From positions 1,080,546-1,144,545 of the forward strand of contig QCWE01000001.1 of NCBI GenBank assembly GCA_003149555.1: a DNA stretch of 64,000 nt, in the 5' to 3' direction. Position numbers and translations under genes: made by a program. Source of the stretch: Candidatus Aquiluna sp. XM-24bin5 (GTDB lineage: Bacteria > Actinomycetota > Actinomycetia > Actinomycetales > Microbacteriaceae). The notes below the pieces were generated by a model that was not told where the DNA came from, ran no database searches, and saw only the letters and a program-made list of their open reading frames with translations. Below, piece after piece: positions 51,407 to 61,199 of the stretch. The number at the start of each line of letters is the position of its first letter. Position 1 is the first letter of the stretch.

Positions 51407-52405
51407 TTGGGTGGAGAGATGCCAAAAAATCGGCGCTTGAGAGAACTAGCCAACGCTAGGAATCTGTTTTTGATCCTTGTGGTTGTTCTTGCCATCGCGA
51501 TGCCTGGTGTGTCTTACTGGGCTAATTCAATCTCCCCAAGTGGCGTGAAGGTAATTGACACGGGCATCTATGGCGAGTCAAGTACAGACTTTGATGCGAA
51601 CTCGATTGCGATTTATGTGCAAATGCTCGAATTCGTGCCTGAAACCCAGAGAGCCGAGATGGCTTTCTATCCTTGGCCCACCGATGACATCGCCAAGCAG
51701 CTCTCATCATCAGTCGTTACGGATGTTCCGATTCAGTTCCTGGTTGATAGTCAGAACGGGTCGGTAGCCAGATTTGACGCAGGTAGCCAAGTTGGTGCCG
51801 TGTATGCAACGGTTGATGTGTTGAGCACCGATTATTCTGAGCTTGCTTCAGACTCTCTCTACCCTTTCGACGCTTACGTAATGGATTCGTTCGCTCGGGT
51901 GCAAATTATGGGTGAGGATGGTGAGTTCGGGCCAGTTCAAACTTTTGACTACTTTTATAGCTCTCCCGTGCCTGGGTTTGATGTGACCTACCAGCGATTA
52001 GGCGCGTTTGACAGTGGTTATGCGGGGGACCCGGGCTCACAGGACCTCGCGCAGATTGACCTTGAGAGGTTCTACGGCAAGATCTCTTTTTATGCGTTCA
52101 TCGAAAGATCGTTTGCGGTTAAGGCCATTGCATTGTTTATCTACGGATTCATCTTGATCGCGTCATTGGCACTGGTCTGGGTCGCCAGTCAAATGGTGAT
52201 CGGCAGACGCCCCCCCAGCATGGAATCTCTAATTTGGGCGGCAGCTTCAATGCTGGGAATACTCGAGCTCAGAGCCCTCGCCCCGGGAGAGCCGCGCATC
52301 GGTGTTTTTGCAGACTTAATTTTCTTCTTCCCATCACTCATGATGTCGCTGGTCTCAGTCGCAGCTATCACCTATCTCTGGTCCACAAGGGAAAATATCC
52401 AGTAA
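51407..52405 (+). CDS. DUF4436-like membrane protein
   Basis: 332 aa. One N-terminal helix (residues 20-38), a large extracytoplasmic region of about 180 residues with SLYPFDAYVMDSFARVQ, then three C-terminal helices ending TYLWSTRENIQ. The RRPPSMESLIWAAASMLGIL and LRALAPGEPRIGVFADL pattern matches my recollection of DUF4436. I chose the TTG at 51407, 6 nt after AAAAGGG; the in-frame ATG at 51419 has its SD too close. It follows the terminator of the S-layer-like gene and is probably separately transcribed. Confidence 0.7.
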   Translation: MGGEMPKNRRLRELANARNLFLILVVVLAIAMPGVSYWANSISPSGVKVIDTGIYGESSTDFDANSIAIYVQMLEFVPETQRAEMAFYPWPTDDIAKQLSSSVVTDVPIQFLVDSQNGSVARFDAGSQVGAVYATVDVLSTDYSELASDSLYPFDAYVMDSFARVQIMGEDGEFGPVQTFDYFYSSPVPGFDVTYQRLGAFDSGYAGDPGSQDLAQIDLERFYGKISFYAFIERSFAVKAIALFIYGFILIASLALVWVASQMVIGRRPPSMESLIWAAASMLGILELRALAPGEPRIGVFADLIFFFPSLMMSLVSVAAITYLWSTRENIQ

Positions 52406-52568
52406 GTTCAGGGCCGAGTTTCATTTCCCTTCCATGCGGAGCGTACATAACGAACAGACATTCGGCCAACACGGTTATTTCTTGTCATCCCTACTATCCC
52501 GCAAGAACCAAAGGTGGTCTGCTTGAAGTGTCGAAGACGACACCCGCAATTCTTTATTAGGGGGAATC

Positions 52569-54410
52569 ATGAAGAAATTGAAAAGCCTATTGGCAGGGAG
52601 CGCCTCTCTTGGGCTCCTAGTAGCTGTGCTAACTCCGGTCGCGGCACAAGCAGACTTGGCAGTGCCCAAGACCACTTGGCCAGTTTGCGACGATTTCAGG
52701 GTCGATTTCTGCATCGAGTCGATTGCAGTTCGACCGCTTGGAACAAATCAAGATCTGGTCTTGACTTGGTATGACTCAGGAAGTGGACCTGAGGTCGAAC
52801 CCGTGGTCTCACCTGCTGACTTCATCGATGGGCCCGAGGTCCTCGAGCCCGGTTCAGTTGGTAACTACGTTTCAGTGCTGCCGGAGCTATACGCCGAGGT
52901 TCCTCGTAAATTCATTTTCACCGGCTCAGCCGGAACACTTGCATCTCAAGATGGCATTGACGCGTCGGCCACGTTGACTGTCCCTGCGAATGTTGAGCAG
53001 GGAGACGGCACTCTAGAGCTCTTTGCCGATCTCAACCTGGATGGAGAGTTTGCTCCTGATGAGATCGTTGCTTCTAAGTACATTGCATTTGGAACTCCCT
53101 CTGTCGTGGGAACGGGAGCGGTCGAGACGCAAGCAGGCAGGGCAACTTCAGGTCGTTGGACGCATGACAAGTGGGTTGACTACGGCCTAAATGCTTACGG
53201 CTATGACGGATTGACTATTGACCTCAAGACGGCCAACCTCTTTACTAACCACCTCTTCTTCACTGTTTATCCAGTGAAGGCTGATGAATCCAATGTCACG
53301 ACTATCGCAACTAGAACAGATGGATCTGGACTGGCAGCGAACCTGAACATGGACGACAAGATCACAGTGAAGGTAAGAACAGGCGAGATTCTCACCGGAG
53401 TCTCAATTGCAGTTGCTAACAGCATGAGCTTCCTGGCCGAGAAGCCAGAGACCGTTGAGGCCGAGGAAGAGGGCGGTGAGCCAACAATTGTCAATGGAAC
53501 TTTGACGATTAGCGGAACTCCCGTGCCAGTGCCTCAGATTCGCTCCATCACCCAGTGTGAGGGAGAGGAGTCAACCGCATCCGCAGTCGTTAACACCATG
53601 CAGGGCTTTGTGATCGTCGAAAATGACAACATGGGCTTTGGTGTTGACGGGCTCTCTGGGCGTCTAGTCGTTGGTTCTAACGGAGCCTCGTGTGGAATCA
53701 GTACCCCAGTATGGGATGACCAAACCGAAGCCTTGTCCTGGCAGGCTGGTGCACCGCACTTTGAGCCAGACGGCGTGACTACCAACAAGGGTTTCTACAA
53801 GGCGATCATCCCAGCTAACGACGCACTATTGCTGTGGGGCCTTGAAGACCCCAAGGCTGCAGTTACCGCGCTGACCATTCAGGTCACTGAGGAGACCGGG
53901 GGACCAGCAGTTGCTGCATCCAAGATCTCTTACCTGCACGGCAACATCATTATCGACATCACGGGCTTTACATACTCAAAGCCAAAGATCAAGATAACCA
54001 AGAATCCAGGTGCGAAGTTTGCTACCAAGCGGACGATAACCTGCACCGATCCGAACACCAAGGAACGGATTGTTCTGACTGACTCATACGGCTGCCCAAC
54101 GGCTGAAGTGGCCGCATTCAAGCAGACCAAGCTAACGAACCACACCCAGTACACGTTGAACTCGTCTCAGAAAGCACAGGTTCGAAGGAGCCTAGATCGC
54201 TACATCGAGGCAAACAAGTTCATCTGCACTGGCATCTGGCTCGAGGGTGCAACTTTGAAGCAGAAGATCGACGCTAGGCGAAACGCGAAGCAGGCTTGCG
54301 AGTACGCCAAGTCCCTTGATCCAACGCTTTCTTACTGGTACCAAACCAAGTCGACCAAGGCCCCAAGCTACAAGAACACGGTCTTGATCACGATGAAGGC
54401 TCAGTACTAA
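52569..54410 (+). CDS. Secreted protein with OmpA-like C-terminus, family member 1
   Basis: 613 aa. The signal peptide ends TPVAAQA. The N-terminus has a cysteine pair (WPVCDDFRVDFCIES) and a central beta-rich region. The last about 105 residues (LNSSQKAQVRRSLDRYIEAN, FICTGIWLE, ARRNAKQACEYAKSLDP, YWYQTKSTKAPSY) follow the beta-alpha-beta order of OmpA-like peptidoglycan-binding domains. It is the most divergent of four local paralogues. SD TAGGGGGAA precedes the ATG. Cell-wall attachment is inferred. Confidence 0.72.
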   Translation: MKKLKSLLAGSASLGLLVAVLTPVAAQADLAVPKTTWPVCDDFRVDFCIESIAVRPLGTNQDLVLTWYDSGSGPEVEPVVSPADFIDGPEVLEPGSVGNYVSVLPELYAEVPRKFIFTGSAGTLASQDGIDASATLTVPANVEQGDGTLELFADLNLDGEFAPDEIVASKYIAFGTPSVVGTGAVETQAGRATSGRWTHDKWVDYGLNAYGYDGLTIDLKTANLFTNHLFFTVYPVKADESNVTTIATRTDGSGLAANLNMDDKITVKVRTGEILTGVSIAVANSMSFLAEKPETVEAEEEGGEPTIVNGTLTISGTPVPVPQIRSITQCEGEESTASAVVNTMQGFVIVENDNMGFGVDGLSGRLVVGSNGASCGISTPVWDDQTEALSWQAGAPHFEPDGVTTNKGFYKAIIPANDALLLWGLEDPKAAVTALTIQVTEETGGPAVAASKISYLHGNIIIDITGFTYSKPKIKITKNPGAKFATKRTITCTDPNTKERIVLTDSYGCPTAEVAAFKQTKLTNHTQYTLNSSQKAQVRRSLDRYIEANKFICTGIWLEGATLKQKIDARRNAKQACEYAKSLDPTLSYWYQTKSTKAPSYKNTVLITMKAQY

Positions 54411-54424
54411 ACAGAGGCTGCTTG

Positions 54425-54460
54425 CCCCGCGGAGACTAACCTGACCAAGTTTCCGCGGGG
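54425..54460 (+). terminator. Hairpin between family members 1 and 2
   Basis: CCCCGCGGA (54425-54433) and TCCGCGGGG (54452-54460) form a perfect 9-bp stem with an 18-nt loop. There is no U tract, so termination is possible but unproven. Confidence 0.5.
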
Positions 54461-54490
54461 AGCACTCTCCAACAAAGGAGCAGTCTGAAG

Positions 54491-56386
54491 ATGTCAGTGA
54501 GATTTAGAGGTTTAGGGCTAGCTCTCTCGGCCGCGTTTGTGGTGATTGGATCCACGACCCCAATTGTCGCGAATGCCGTGGAGGCATGGCAGCCCGACGT
54601 CAAAGCAATTGAGGCATCCGGTTTCGAGGTCGACTACACGGCCGGTAACGAGCTTCTTTTTGTTGAAGATGTTCGTTCCCCGGGGACCAGCGGAGTGTAT
54701 TCGCAGTTCTTGACCGGTAACGACGCAATGCGCGAGACCATAGAGCTTTGTGGAGACCTCGGGCCAAATCTTGACTGCGACAAAGTCTTCGTAGACCCTG
54801 AGGCTCCCGGTGACGAGGCGACTGAAGAGGAACTCGCAAGCTACACGCCTCCCCCAAGCCCTCCGGTGGCCGTTGGGGGCATGGCCCTGTTACCGTATTG
54901 CGGCCAGATCACAGAAAGCTGCATCGAGTCCCTAGAACTGAAGGATCCTGAGACAGGTGAGTATGTCGCAGCGACGTATGTTGGCACAACCTCGGGTACT
55001 TACTTCACCGGGAACCCTTCGGTAGGCGTGCCTTCTGGTGTTGGCCCCGCGATCTTTGAATCTCCCGTGGCTCACACAGGCGGTAATGAATACACCCTGA
55101 AAGCCAGCCTCGATTTCTGGTACACGAAGAGTCCTCCGCAAGGCCGCGAGAAGCTTGAGGCGAGGGAATTCATCCTCGAGGCCTTTGCCACGAAGCGAGA
55201 GGTTGGCCAGCAGTACTTCGCCAGCTATGCAGATGTTTGTAGGGACACGATAGACAATAAGTCCATTACCCCCTGTTCCAGTGGACCCATGCAGACAGAG
55301 TGTGTGTATTCGGATGACGGTGTCTGCGGTGTTGAGCACTACATGACAGAGGGTCAAGTGGTTAAGGTTTCGCTAATCCTTACCAACCAGCTCACGGGCT
55401 GGTTCAAAGGTCGACTAAAGGACCCAGGTATTGAGGTTTTACCGATCGACGAGAACTACTCCCGAGTAGTGATTTCGGGAGAGTCAGTGCAGGTTCCGAG
55501 GTTTCTTGCGACGTTCTCTCTAGAAAAGGGCGATCCCGACATTGTTGGTCCTCTGGAAGATAACGCTCACGGAGGTCCATACACGCTTTTCAATGCAGCA
55601 AGTCCTCGAGCCATGGAAATTATTCAAGGTATGAGGGAGCGCGTTAACGATACGGCGGCCGGGGTCTCTACCATTTGGTCAATTGGTTCCATCAGTGCCG
55701 ACAGAGCAGTTTCGAATGGGCAGGGTTCTTCGGCTTGCCTAGCCGACACCACAAGGCTTTTGGGCATTGTCACGACTAATGCAATGACGTACTTGGGTAG
55801 CGCACCAACCTTCGACTCCGGCTATCTCTCCTATAAAGTCGCCGGACTCCACTACGCCCCAGATGGCGAGACGGTCAATGAGGGAACCTACGACCTAGTG
55901 ATGCGATCTGATGTTGCTCGGTGCCTCTACGGCTTCAAGAACGCCCCAATCTCCGCCACCGTTGCAGTTGTTGGAGAGCAGGGCGAGGAAAAGGTTGCAA
56001 CGACAATCGTCTCTGAAAAAGACGGTTGGCTAAAGCTTGCAGCTTATGGATTCACATTCTCGGAGAATGAAATTAGAGCCCAGCTTCGTCAGTCACAGAT
56101 GAAGACTCTGAAAACCTTCAGCGGATCTAGAACCTCGCTAACATCCGCACAAAAAGCAGAGATCCGCGATGTCCTAGAAAAATCAGATGGGAACACAAAG
56201 TTCATCTGCACAGGCATCCGCTATTACGAGCAGCCAATGAGTGTCAACATCATGGTTCGCAAACGAGCAAAAGAAGCTTGCGAATACGCAAAGAGCATCA
56301 ACCCTAACTTCAGCTACTGGTATCAAACCAAGCCCACCAAGGCTAGAAGCTATGCCGGCAAGGTGTTCATAGTTAGTAAGGGTTAG
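54491..56386 (+). CDS. Secreted protein with OmpA-like C-terminus, family member 2
   Basis: 631 aa. The signal peptide ends IVANA. The N-terminal half is cysteine-containing (YCGQITESCIES, CSSGPMQTECVY, CGVEHY) and unlike any domain I know. From about residue 440 it is nearly identical to member 3, through GEQGEEKVATTIVSEKDGWL to the OmpA-like end (KFICTGIRYYEQPM, KRAKEACEYAKSINPNFSYW). SD AAGGAG lies 10 nt before the ATG. Genes 54.5-61.0 kb are closely spaced and probably one operon. Confidence 0.72.
   Translation: MSVRFRGLGLALSAAFVVIGSTTPIVANAVEAWQPDVKAIEASGFEVDYTAGNELLFVEDVRSPGTSGVYSQFLTGNDAMRETIELCGDLGPNLDCDKVFVDPEAPGDEATEEELASYTPPPSPPVAVGGMALLPYCGQITESCIESLELKDPETGEYVAATYVGTTSGTYFTGNPSVGVPSGVGPAIFESPVAHTGGNEYTLKASLDFWYTKSPPQGREKLEAREFILEAFATKREVGQQYFASYADVCRDTIDNKSITPCSSGPMQTECVYSDDGVCGVEHYMTEGQVVKVSLILTNQLTGWFKGRLKDPGIEVLPIDENYSRVVISGESVQVPRFLATFSLEKGDPDIVGPLEDNAHGGPYTLFNAASPRAMEIIQGMRERVNDTAAGVSTIWSIGSISADRAVSNGQGSSACLADTTRLLGIVTTNAMTYLGSAPTFDSGYLSYKVAGLHYAPDGETVNEGTYDLVMRSDVARCLYGFKNAPISATVAVVGEQGEEKVATTIVSEKDGWLKLAAYGFTFSENEIRAQLRQSQMKTLKTFSGSRTSLTSAQKAEIRDVLEKSDGNTKFICTGIRYYEQPMSVNIMVRKRAKEACEYAKSINPNFSYWYQTKPTKARSYAGKVFIVSKG
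55805..56386 (+). repeat. 582-bp near-identical repeat, copy A
   Basis: This segment matches 57589-58170 without indels (constant offset 1784) and with few substitutions, encoding the C-terminal 193 residues of family member 2. Just upstream the two genes diverge sharply in DNA while the protein stays related. A recent gene conversion or segmental copy is the simplest explanation. Confidence 0.9.
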
Positions 56387-56388
56387 TC

Positions 56389-58170
56389 GTGCGCATCTGG
56401 ATTCGTTTTGTCGCTGCTTTCATTGCCTTGTCTATGGCGGCTATTGGCTCCACAAGCGCAAGTGCTGAGCAGTATTTGAGGCCTGACGGTTCCACTGTTT
56501 CGGCTGGTGAGACCTTGATCACGATTGATGAACCTGAGTCCTATGAATCAGTGCGTAAAGGCCTTACTTTGAATGAAGACTTTGGCTACGACGAGTCATT
56601 CCTTTGCGACACTTTTCTGGAGGAGAGGGAAGTCTGCAACGTGGCCACACCGAACATGCAATTCTCTGCCTTTCACACGCTGCCCTTCTGCGAAACCGGG
56701 GATCAGGAGAATTGCATTGAAAATCTGACCTTCACGGAGGAGGATAGCGACTCCTCTGTGAACGCGACTTTGATTAGGAGTGTGGAGGGTAATACTTACG
56801 ATCCGGTCCCTGACATTGACTTGCACGCGGGCGGCACCGCTTCTTTATGGCGAGCTCCTGGTTTCCTAAACTCCGAGGGAACCGACACCTATGCAGTTCT
56901 TGCCTTTGAGCGTCAGAATTATTCGAGCCGCCTCGGCAGATTTGAAACCTCGACCGTGACGGTTTCGGTTGTTCCCTACGTCGAAACACAGGGAAACTAC
57001 GCACCAATCGAGGCTTTTGAGGCAGAGGATGTTCTTGGAAAAACACAGGTTTATGACAGTGGCCCGGGAGGAGCTTGTGCTTGGGTGGAAACTGGCCTGT
57101 GTGGCAAAAGGGCAGGGTTCGTAGGCAACCCAACTGTTTCCGTAACGGTCAGGTATTCCACCGACATTAACGGCTGGTTCAGAGGCCGACTAACCAAGAC
57201 AGACATTCAGGTTGAAAATTTTTCCGACAAAAATGTCAGGGTAACCATTTCAGGTGGCCCAGTAGAGGTACCTAGATTTGCCGTCTACGCCAACCGTTCC
57301 AACACGCCAGCAGTCATTGAGGAGATGTTCCCATTCGGAAGCGGTGGCTCAGGGCAGCTGTATGAAGCTGGCTCTGGGAAAGGGGCGTTCGCAAACGACG
57401 GCTATAGCAACCGTCCTTATGTCATTCTCGAGTCCTACAGGGATGCCGTAAACGATTCAGCATTTGGCGTTTCCTCTCTCTGGAGCCTGGAGTCGTTCAC
57501 CCTTTATGAGAATCAAAGTTGCTTCAAGGATTCAAAGGGCCTAATAGGTGTTGTTACTACCAACTCCACCGCGTATGAGGGCACAGAACCAACCTTCGAT
57601 TCCGGCTATCTCTCCTATAAAGTCGCCGGACTCCACTACGCCCCAGATGGCGAGACGGTCAATGAGGGAACCTATGACCTAGTGATGCGATCTGATGTTG
57701 CTCGGTGCCTCTACGGCTTCAAGAACGCACCTGTCTCCGCCACCGTTGCAGTTGTTGGAGAGCAGGGCGAGGAAAAGGTTGCAACGACAATCGTTTCTGA
57801 AAAAGATGGCTGGCTAAAGCTTGCTGCCTACGGCTTCACTTTCTCTGAGAAGGAGATTCAGGTTCAGCTTCGTCAGTCTCAGATGAAGACTCTGAAAACC
57901 TTCAGCGGATCTAGAACCTCGCTAACATCCGCACAAAAAGCAGAGATCCGCGATGTCCTAGAAAAATCAGATGGGAACACAAAGTTCATCTGCACAGGCA
58001 TCCGCTATTACGAGCAGCCAATGAGTGTCAACATCATGGTTCGCAAACGAGCAAAAGAAGCATGCGACTTCGCAAAGAGCATCAACCCTAACTTCAGCTA
58101 CTGGTATCAAACCAAGCCCACCAAGGCTAGAAGCTATGCCGGCAAGGTGTTCATAGTTAGTAAGGGTTGA
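56389..58170 (+). CDS. Secreted protein with OmpA-like C-terminus, family member 3
   Basis: 593 aa from a GTG two bases after the previous stop. The signal peptide ends TSASA. The N-terminal two-thirds have spaced cysteines (FLCDTF, REVCNV, LPFCETGDQENCIEN, GGACAWVETGLCGK) and differ from member 2. The C-terminal third is nearly identical to member 2 (repeat 57589-58170). The pattern of variable exposed part plus constant anchor suggests display on the cell wall. Confidence 0.72.
   Translation: MRIWIRFVAAFIALSMAAIGSTSASAEQYLRPDGSTVSAGETLITIDEPESYESVRKGLTLNEDFGYDESFLCDTFLEEREVCNVATPNMQFSAFHTLPFCETGDQENCIENLTFTEEDSDSSVNATLIRSVEGNTYDPVPDIDLHAGGTASLWRAPGFLNSEGTDTYAVLAFERQNYSSRLGRFETSTVTVSVVPYVETQGNYAPIEAFEAEDVLGKTQVYDSGPGGACAWVETGLCGKRAGFVGNPTVSVTVRYSTDINGWFRGRLTKTDIQVENFSDKNVRVTISGGPVEVPRFAVYANRSNTPAVIEEMFPFGSGGSGQLYEAGSGKGAFANDGYSNRPYVILESYRDAVNDSAFGVSSLWSLESFTLYENQSCFKDSKGLIGVVTTNSTAYEGTEPTFDSGYLSYKVAGLHYAPDGETVNEGTYDLVMRSDVARCLYGFKNAPVSATVAVVGEQGEEKVATTIVSEKDGWLKLAAYGFTFSEKEIQVQLRQSQMKTLKTFSGSRTSLTSAQKAEIRDVLEKSDGNTKFICTGIRYYEQPMSVNIMVRKRAKEACDFAKSINPNFSYWYQTKPTKARSYAGKVFIVSKG
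57589..58170 (+). repeat. 582-bp near-identical repeat, copy B
   Basis: Partner of 55805-56386. The visible differences are scattered single bases, most around the KNAPI/KNAPV, SENEIRAQL/SEKEIQVQL and ACEYAK/ACDFAK positions. Confidence 0.9.
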
Positions 58171-58193
58171 ATCTAAATAAAAGGGGGAGAGTA

Positions 58194-59285
58194 ATGCCAA
58201 GAAACAAGAAGACTGCGGGGGCAGTTTTAGTTTTATTACTTGGTGGATTACTGAGTGGTTGTACGGATCCTTATTCGGGCGCTGAAATCAGGCTCGAAGT
58301 TAGGGGTGCTAAGGAGATCTCAGGGGAAACGGTTGACCTGGTAGCGACCGTGGCAACTTTGGGGTCTCCCGCGAGAATTCTGTTTGAAGAGAGGCTAGAT
58401 GGAGGGGAATGGATGGAAATCTCGACCCTTGCCATTGCAGCTGGAGAAACAGTCGCTCAATCTACGGACCGAGTGGATCCAGCATCAACAGTTGAGTACC
58501 GGGCCGTTTTATTGTCAGATACAGGTCAAGAGCCGATAGTCCAGAGTGTAGCCGGCCCATTCGCCCCAAAAACTTTGGCTGAATTTGTCTCCGAGAACCT
58601 CTCTCTTGAACTTTCTGTGGGCGAAACACGTGATCGGTCCGGATATCTGTTTGACGGGGATGAAGTTACTTTGCGGGCGGAAGCCTCAGGCATTGAAAAC
58701 CAAAACCTCTCGGGAGAACTAAAACTATTGCTTGTGACCGAGTCCGAGACAGTGGAGCTGACCAGCAACAGCCTAGATACCTTTGAGTTTGCATGGGTGG
58801 TCTCATCCGATACCACAACTGCCGAACTCGGCGAGTTGGTGTTAGAGGCTGCTGTAACAACCCAGAGCGATTCAGTGACGGAGTCAACAAACGAGTTCGT
58901 TCTAATTGCGAATCCTGTTGCCGCTTTTGAGGCCTTGGCTGAAGAGACCAATAGCTTGATTGGATCAATCAGGCGAGATGCGGTGCAGGATGCTGCGGGC
59001 GAAATATTTCTCGACGCTGAATCTCCGGCCTGGAAGGCCAGCGAGTCAATTGACTTTATCTTTCGTGAACCTTTTCTAGGGAATGTTTCAAACTACGACT
59101 CCGCGTCGATATATCAAGTTCCATGGAGCTGCGCCCCTGGGGGTCAAGTTGACACGGCCGACTTGCCTGGACGGTCGTTCACCATCGAGGTTGCAGTTGA
59201 GGACTCTGAATACGACGAGACAATTTTTGGCTACTTTGACGGATCCCGCATGTATTTCTCCGTCGCATGGCGATACTGCATGTAG
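58194..59285 (+). CDS. Predicted lipoprotein of unknown function
   Basis: 363 aa from the ATG at 58194, preceded by AAGGGGGAGA. The signal peptide has the lipobox LLSGCTDP. Two Ig/fibronectin-like stretches follow (EIRLEVRGAKEISGETVDLVATVATLG; YLFDGDEVTLRAEASGIENQ). Two cysteines near the C-terminus (WSCAPGG, WRYCM) may pair. It is acidic and membrane-anchored, set inside the operon of OmpA-like proteins, so it is probably part of the same envelope structure. No function is recognised. Confidence 0.7.
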   Translation: MPRNKKTAGAVLVLLLGGLLSGCTDPYSGAEIRLEVRGAKEISGETVDLVATVATLGSPARILFEERLDGGEWMEISTLAIAAGETVAQSTDRVDPASTVEYRAVLLSDTGQEPIVQSVAGPFAPKTLAEFVSENLSLELSVGETRDRSGYLFDGDEVTLRAEASGIENQNLSGELKLLLVTESETVELTSNSLDTFEFAWVVSSDTTTAELGELVLEAAVTTQSDSVTESTNEFVLIANPVAAFEALAEETNSLIGSIRRDAVQDAAGEIFLDAESPAWKASESIDFIFREPFLGNVSNYDSASIYQVPWSCAPGGQVDTADLPGRSFTIEVAVEDSEYDETIFGYFDGSRMYFSVAWRYCM

Positions 59286-59294
59286 GGGGATGGG

Positions 59295-61046
59295 ATGAAT
59301 CGAATAACTAGATCCATTGCAGCCGTTTTAGCAATCGGGCTTTTGGCTTCGCAACCTGCGTTTGCAGCGCCTTGGTCTTTTGATTCGTCGACGGCCCGAA
59401 ATGGAAAGAGCTACGTTCACATTCAAGAGTCCTACGACGTTGGCCAACCCTCACGAGTGAAGCTTGGAACACGCTCCGCCGACGGCAGTAGCTCGTCTGC
59501 AACCTGCCTGGTCTTTCCAAGTGAGGTTTGCCCTGAAAGCTTGTTGGGCAACACCTATGGAGACCCTGAGACGGGTGCAAGCTACCCCTATCAAAACCTT
59601 TACTTCGAACTCGTCATGCCGGCTTGTGAGGTCGCTCCCTCGAAGGATTGGTGTATTGATGATTTGAGGATCTATGCCATTGGGGAGACGCCAGCTAGCG
59701 CCGAATTTATTGGTTCGGTGGGGCCAGAGACGACCCCCGCAGTGCCGAGTCGCGGGATTCCATCCGGGGGACATATTTCCCTTTGGCAAGGTGGAACTGG
59801 ATCGGGCTTTGAGTCTCTCCGGGTCGCAGCTATTGCACAGGTGAATCTGGTCTATTATCCATTTTCCGGGTCCAATTATGTTGCGCAAGACTTCAATCTC
59901 CAGATTATCCCTTACGAGGAACGGCGGGGATCCAACTATTACTCAATTGAACCGACTCAATTACCAGGTGCTCAAGAGGGTCTCGGTGGGACTTTCGACT
60001 TAGTTAGTGGCTGCATATGGCAGCGGGAGGGATCCTGTGGTGAGCGAGTTGACTCTCCCGAGGGGGTCACCTACGGCGTCACGCTTCGTTCCGACATTCC
60101 GATCGGTGAGTTTTTCAATGGGAGGCTACAAGATCCAAATCTAAGTGTCGATGACTCCAACGGAGTGAGCATCCTGAGCCTTGATGCGGCGCCCGTTCGG
60201 GTTGGAGAGTTTGGGATTGTTTACGACAAGACAGCCCAGCTTGAAAGCGAGATGCCATTCCTAACGGGTGCTCAAATCACCAAGCCATATTTCGACGATG
60301 CAATGCAAATGATTGATGGTTTCCGAGAACTTGCAGGCGACAAGGCGAGTGGTGAGAATACGTCCTGGAGGCTTTCCACGACAAACGTGTCTGGCTTGAA
60401 TTCTTGCTACTCGAACTATGGGGTAGCTGGGCTGGTAACGACAAACGCCACCACTTATGAGGGTGACCCACCCACATATGATTCCGGATATCTCAACTAC
60501 AAAGTCGCAGGCATGCACTTCATGGCCAACGGGCAAGATCTCTATCTTGGCACTTATGACTTGGTGATTAAGTCCGAGGTTGCCCGATGCCTCTATGGCT
60601 TTAGGAACGCCCCAATCTCAGCCACCGTTGCAGTTGTTGGCGAGCAAGGTGAGGAGAACATTGCAACAACAATCGTTTCTGAAAAAGACGGCTGGCTAAA
60701 GCTTGCAGCATACGGGTTCACTTTCTCAGAAAAAGAGATCCAGGTTCAACTTCGACAGTCGCAAATTAAGACGCTCAGCAACTTCACTTCTTCCTCTCTT
60801 TCTGCCAAACAAAAGGCCGAGATCAGAGCAGTGCTGGCAAAGTCAGATGGCAATACCAAGTTCATCTGCACCGGCATCCGCTATTACCAGCAGCCAATGA
60901 GGGAGAACATCAAGGTCAGGGCAAGAGCTAAGGCCGCTTGCGAATACGCAAAGAGCATCAACCCTAACTTCAGCTATTGGTATCAAACCAAGACCACCCA
61001 AGCAAGAAGCTACAACGGCAAGGTGATGGTTGTTAGCAAGGGTTGA
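59295..61046 (+). CDS. Secreted protein with OmpA-like C-terminus, family member 4
   Basis: 583 aa. The signal peptide ends QPAFA. The N-terminal part has paired cysteines (ATCLVFPSEVCPES, MPACEVAPSKDWCIDD, SGCIWQREGSCGE), as in members 2 and 3. The C-terminal part (GDPPTYDSGYLNYKVAGMHF; KFICTGIRYYQQPM, ARAKAACEYAKSINPNFSYW) is homologous to theirs but clearly diverged in DNA, so it did not take part in the recent conversion. SD GGGGGATGGG lies just upstream. Confidence 0.72.
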   Translation: MNRITRSIAAVLAIGLLASQPAFAAPWSFDSSTARNGKSYVHIQESYDVGQPSRVKLGTRSADGSSSSATCLVFPSEVCPESLLGNTYGDPETGASYPYQNLYFELVMPACEVAPSKDWCIDDLRIYAIGETPASAEFIGSVGPETTPAVPSRGIPSGGHISLWQGGTGSGFESLRVAAIAQVNLVYYPFSGSNYVAQDFNLQIIPYEERRGSNYYSIEPTQLPGAQEGLGGTFDLVSGCIWQREGSCGERVDSPEGVTYGVTLRSDIPIGEFFNGRLQDPNLSVDDSNGVSILSLDAAPVRVGEFGIVYDKTAQLESEMPFLTGAQITKPYFDDAMQMIDGFRELAGDKASGENTSWRLSTTNVSGLNSCYSNYGVAGLVTTNATTYEGDPPTYDSGYLNYKVAGMHFMANGQDLYLGTYDLVIKSEVARCLYGFRNAPISATVAVVGEQGEENIATTIVSEKDGWLKLAAYGFTFSEKEIQVQLRQSQIKTLSNFTSSSLSAKQKAEIRAVLAKSDGNTKFICTGIRYYQQPMRENIKVRARAKAACEYAKSINPNFSYWYQTKTTQARSYNGKVMVVSKG

Positions 61047-61050
61047 ATCC

Positions 61051-61155
61051 ATGGGGCTGCAGAAAATGACATTCGGGTTGCTGGTGTCGGTCTCGCTTCT
61101 AACCCAATTGGGTTCAGTTTCCCAAGCTTCGCTTTCCGAAAATAGCGTCTGTTAG
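61051..61155 (+). other. Short ORF resembling an isolated signal peptide
   Basis: 34 codons starting MGLQKMTFGLLVSVSLLTQL and ending SENSVC. It looks like a signal peptide with a few mature residues and then a stop. It starts 4 nt after family member 4. It may be the remnant of a deleted further paralogue or a small secreted peptide; no SD of its own is clear. Confidence 0.35.
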
Positions 61156-61199
61156 CCGGAAGGCGGCAGTATTAGTGCAGCTAGACCAATAGACTTTTA

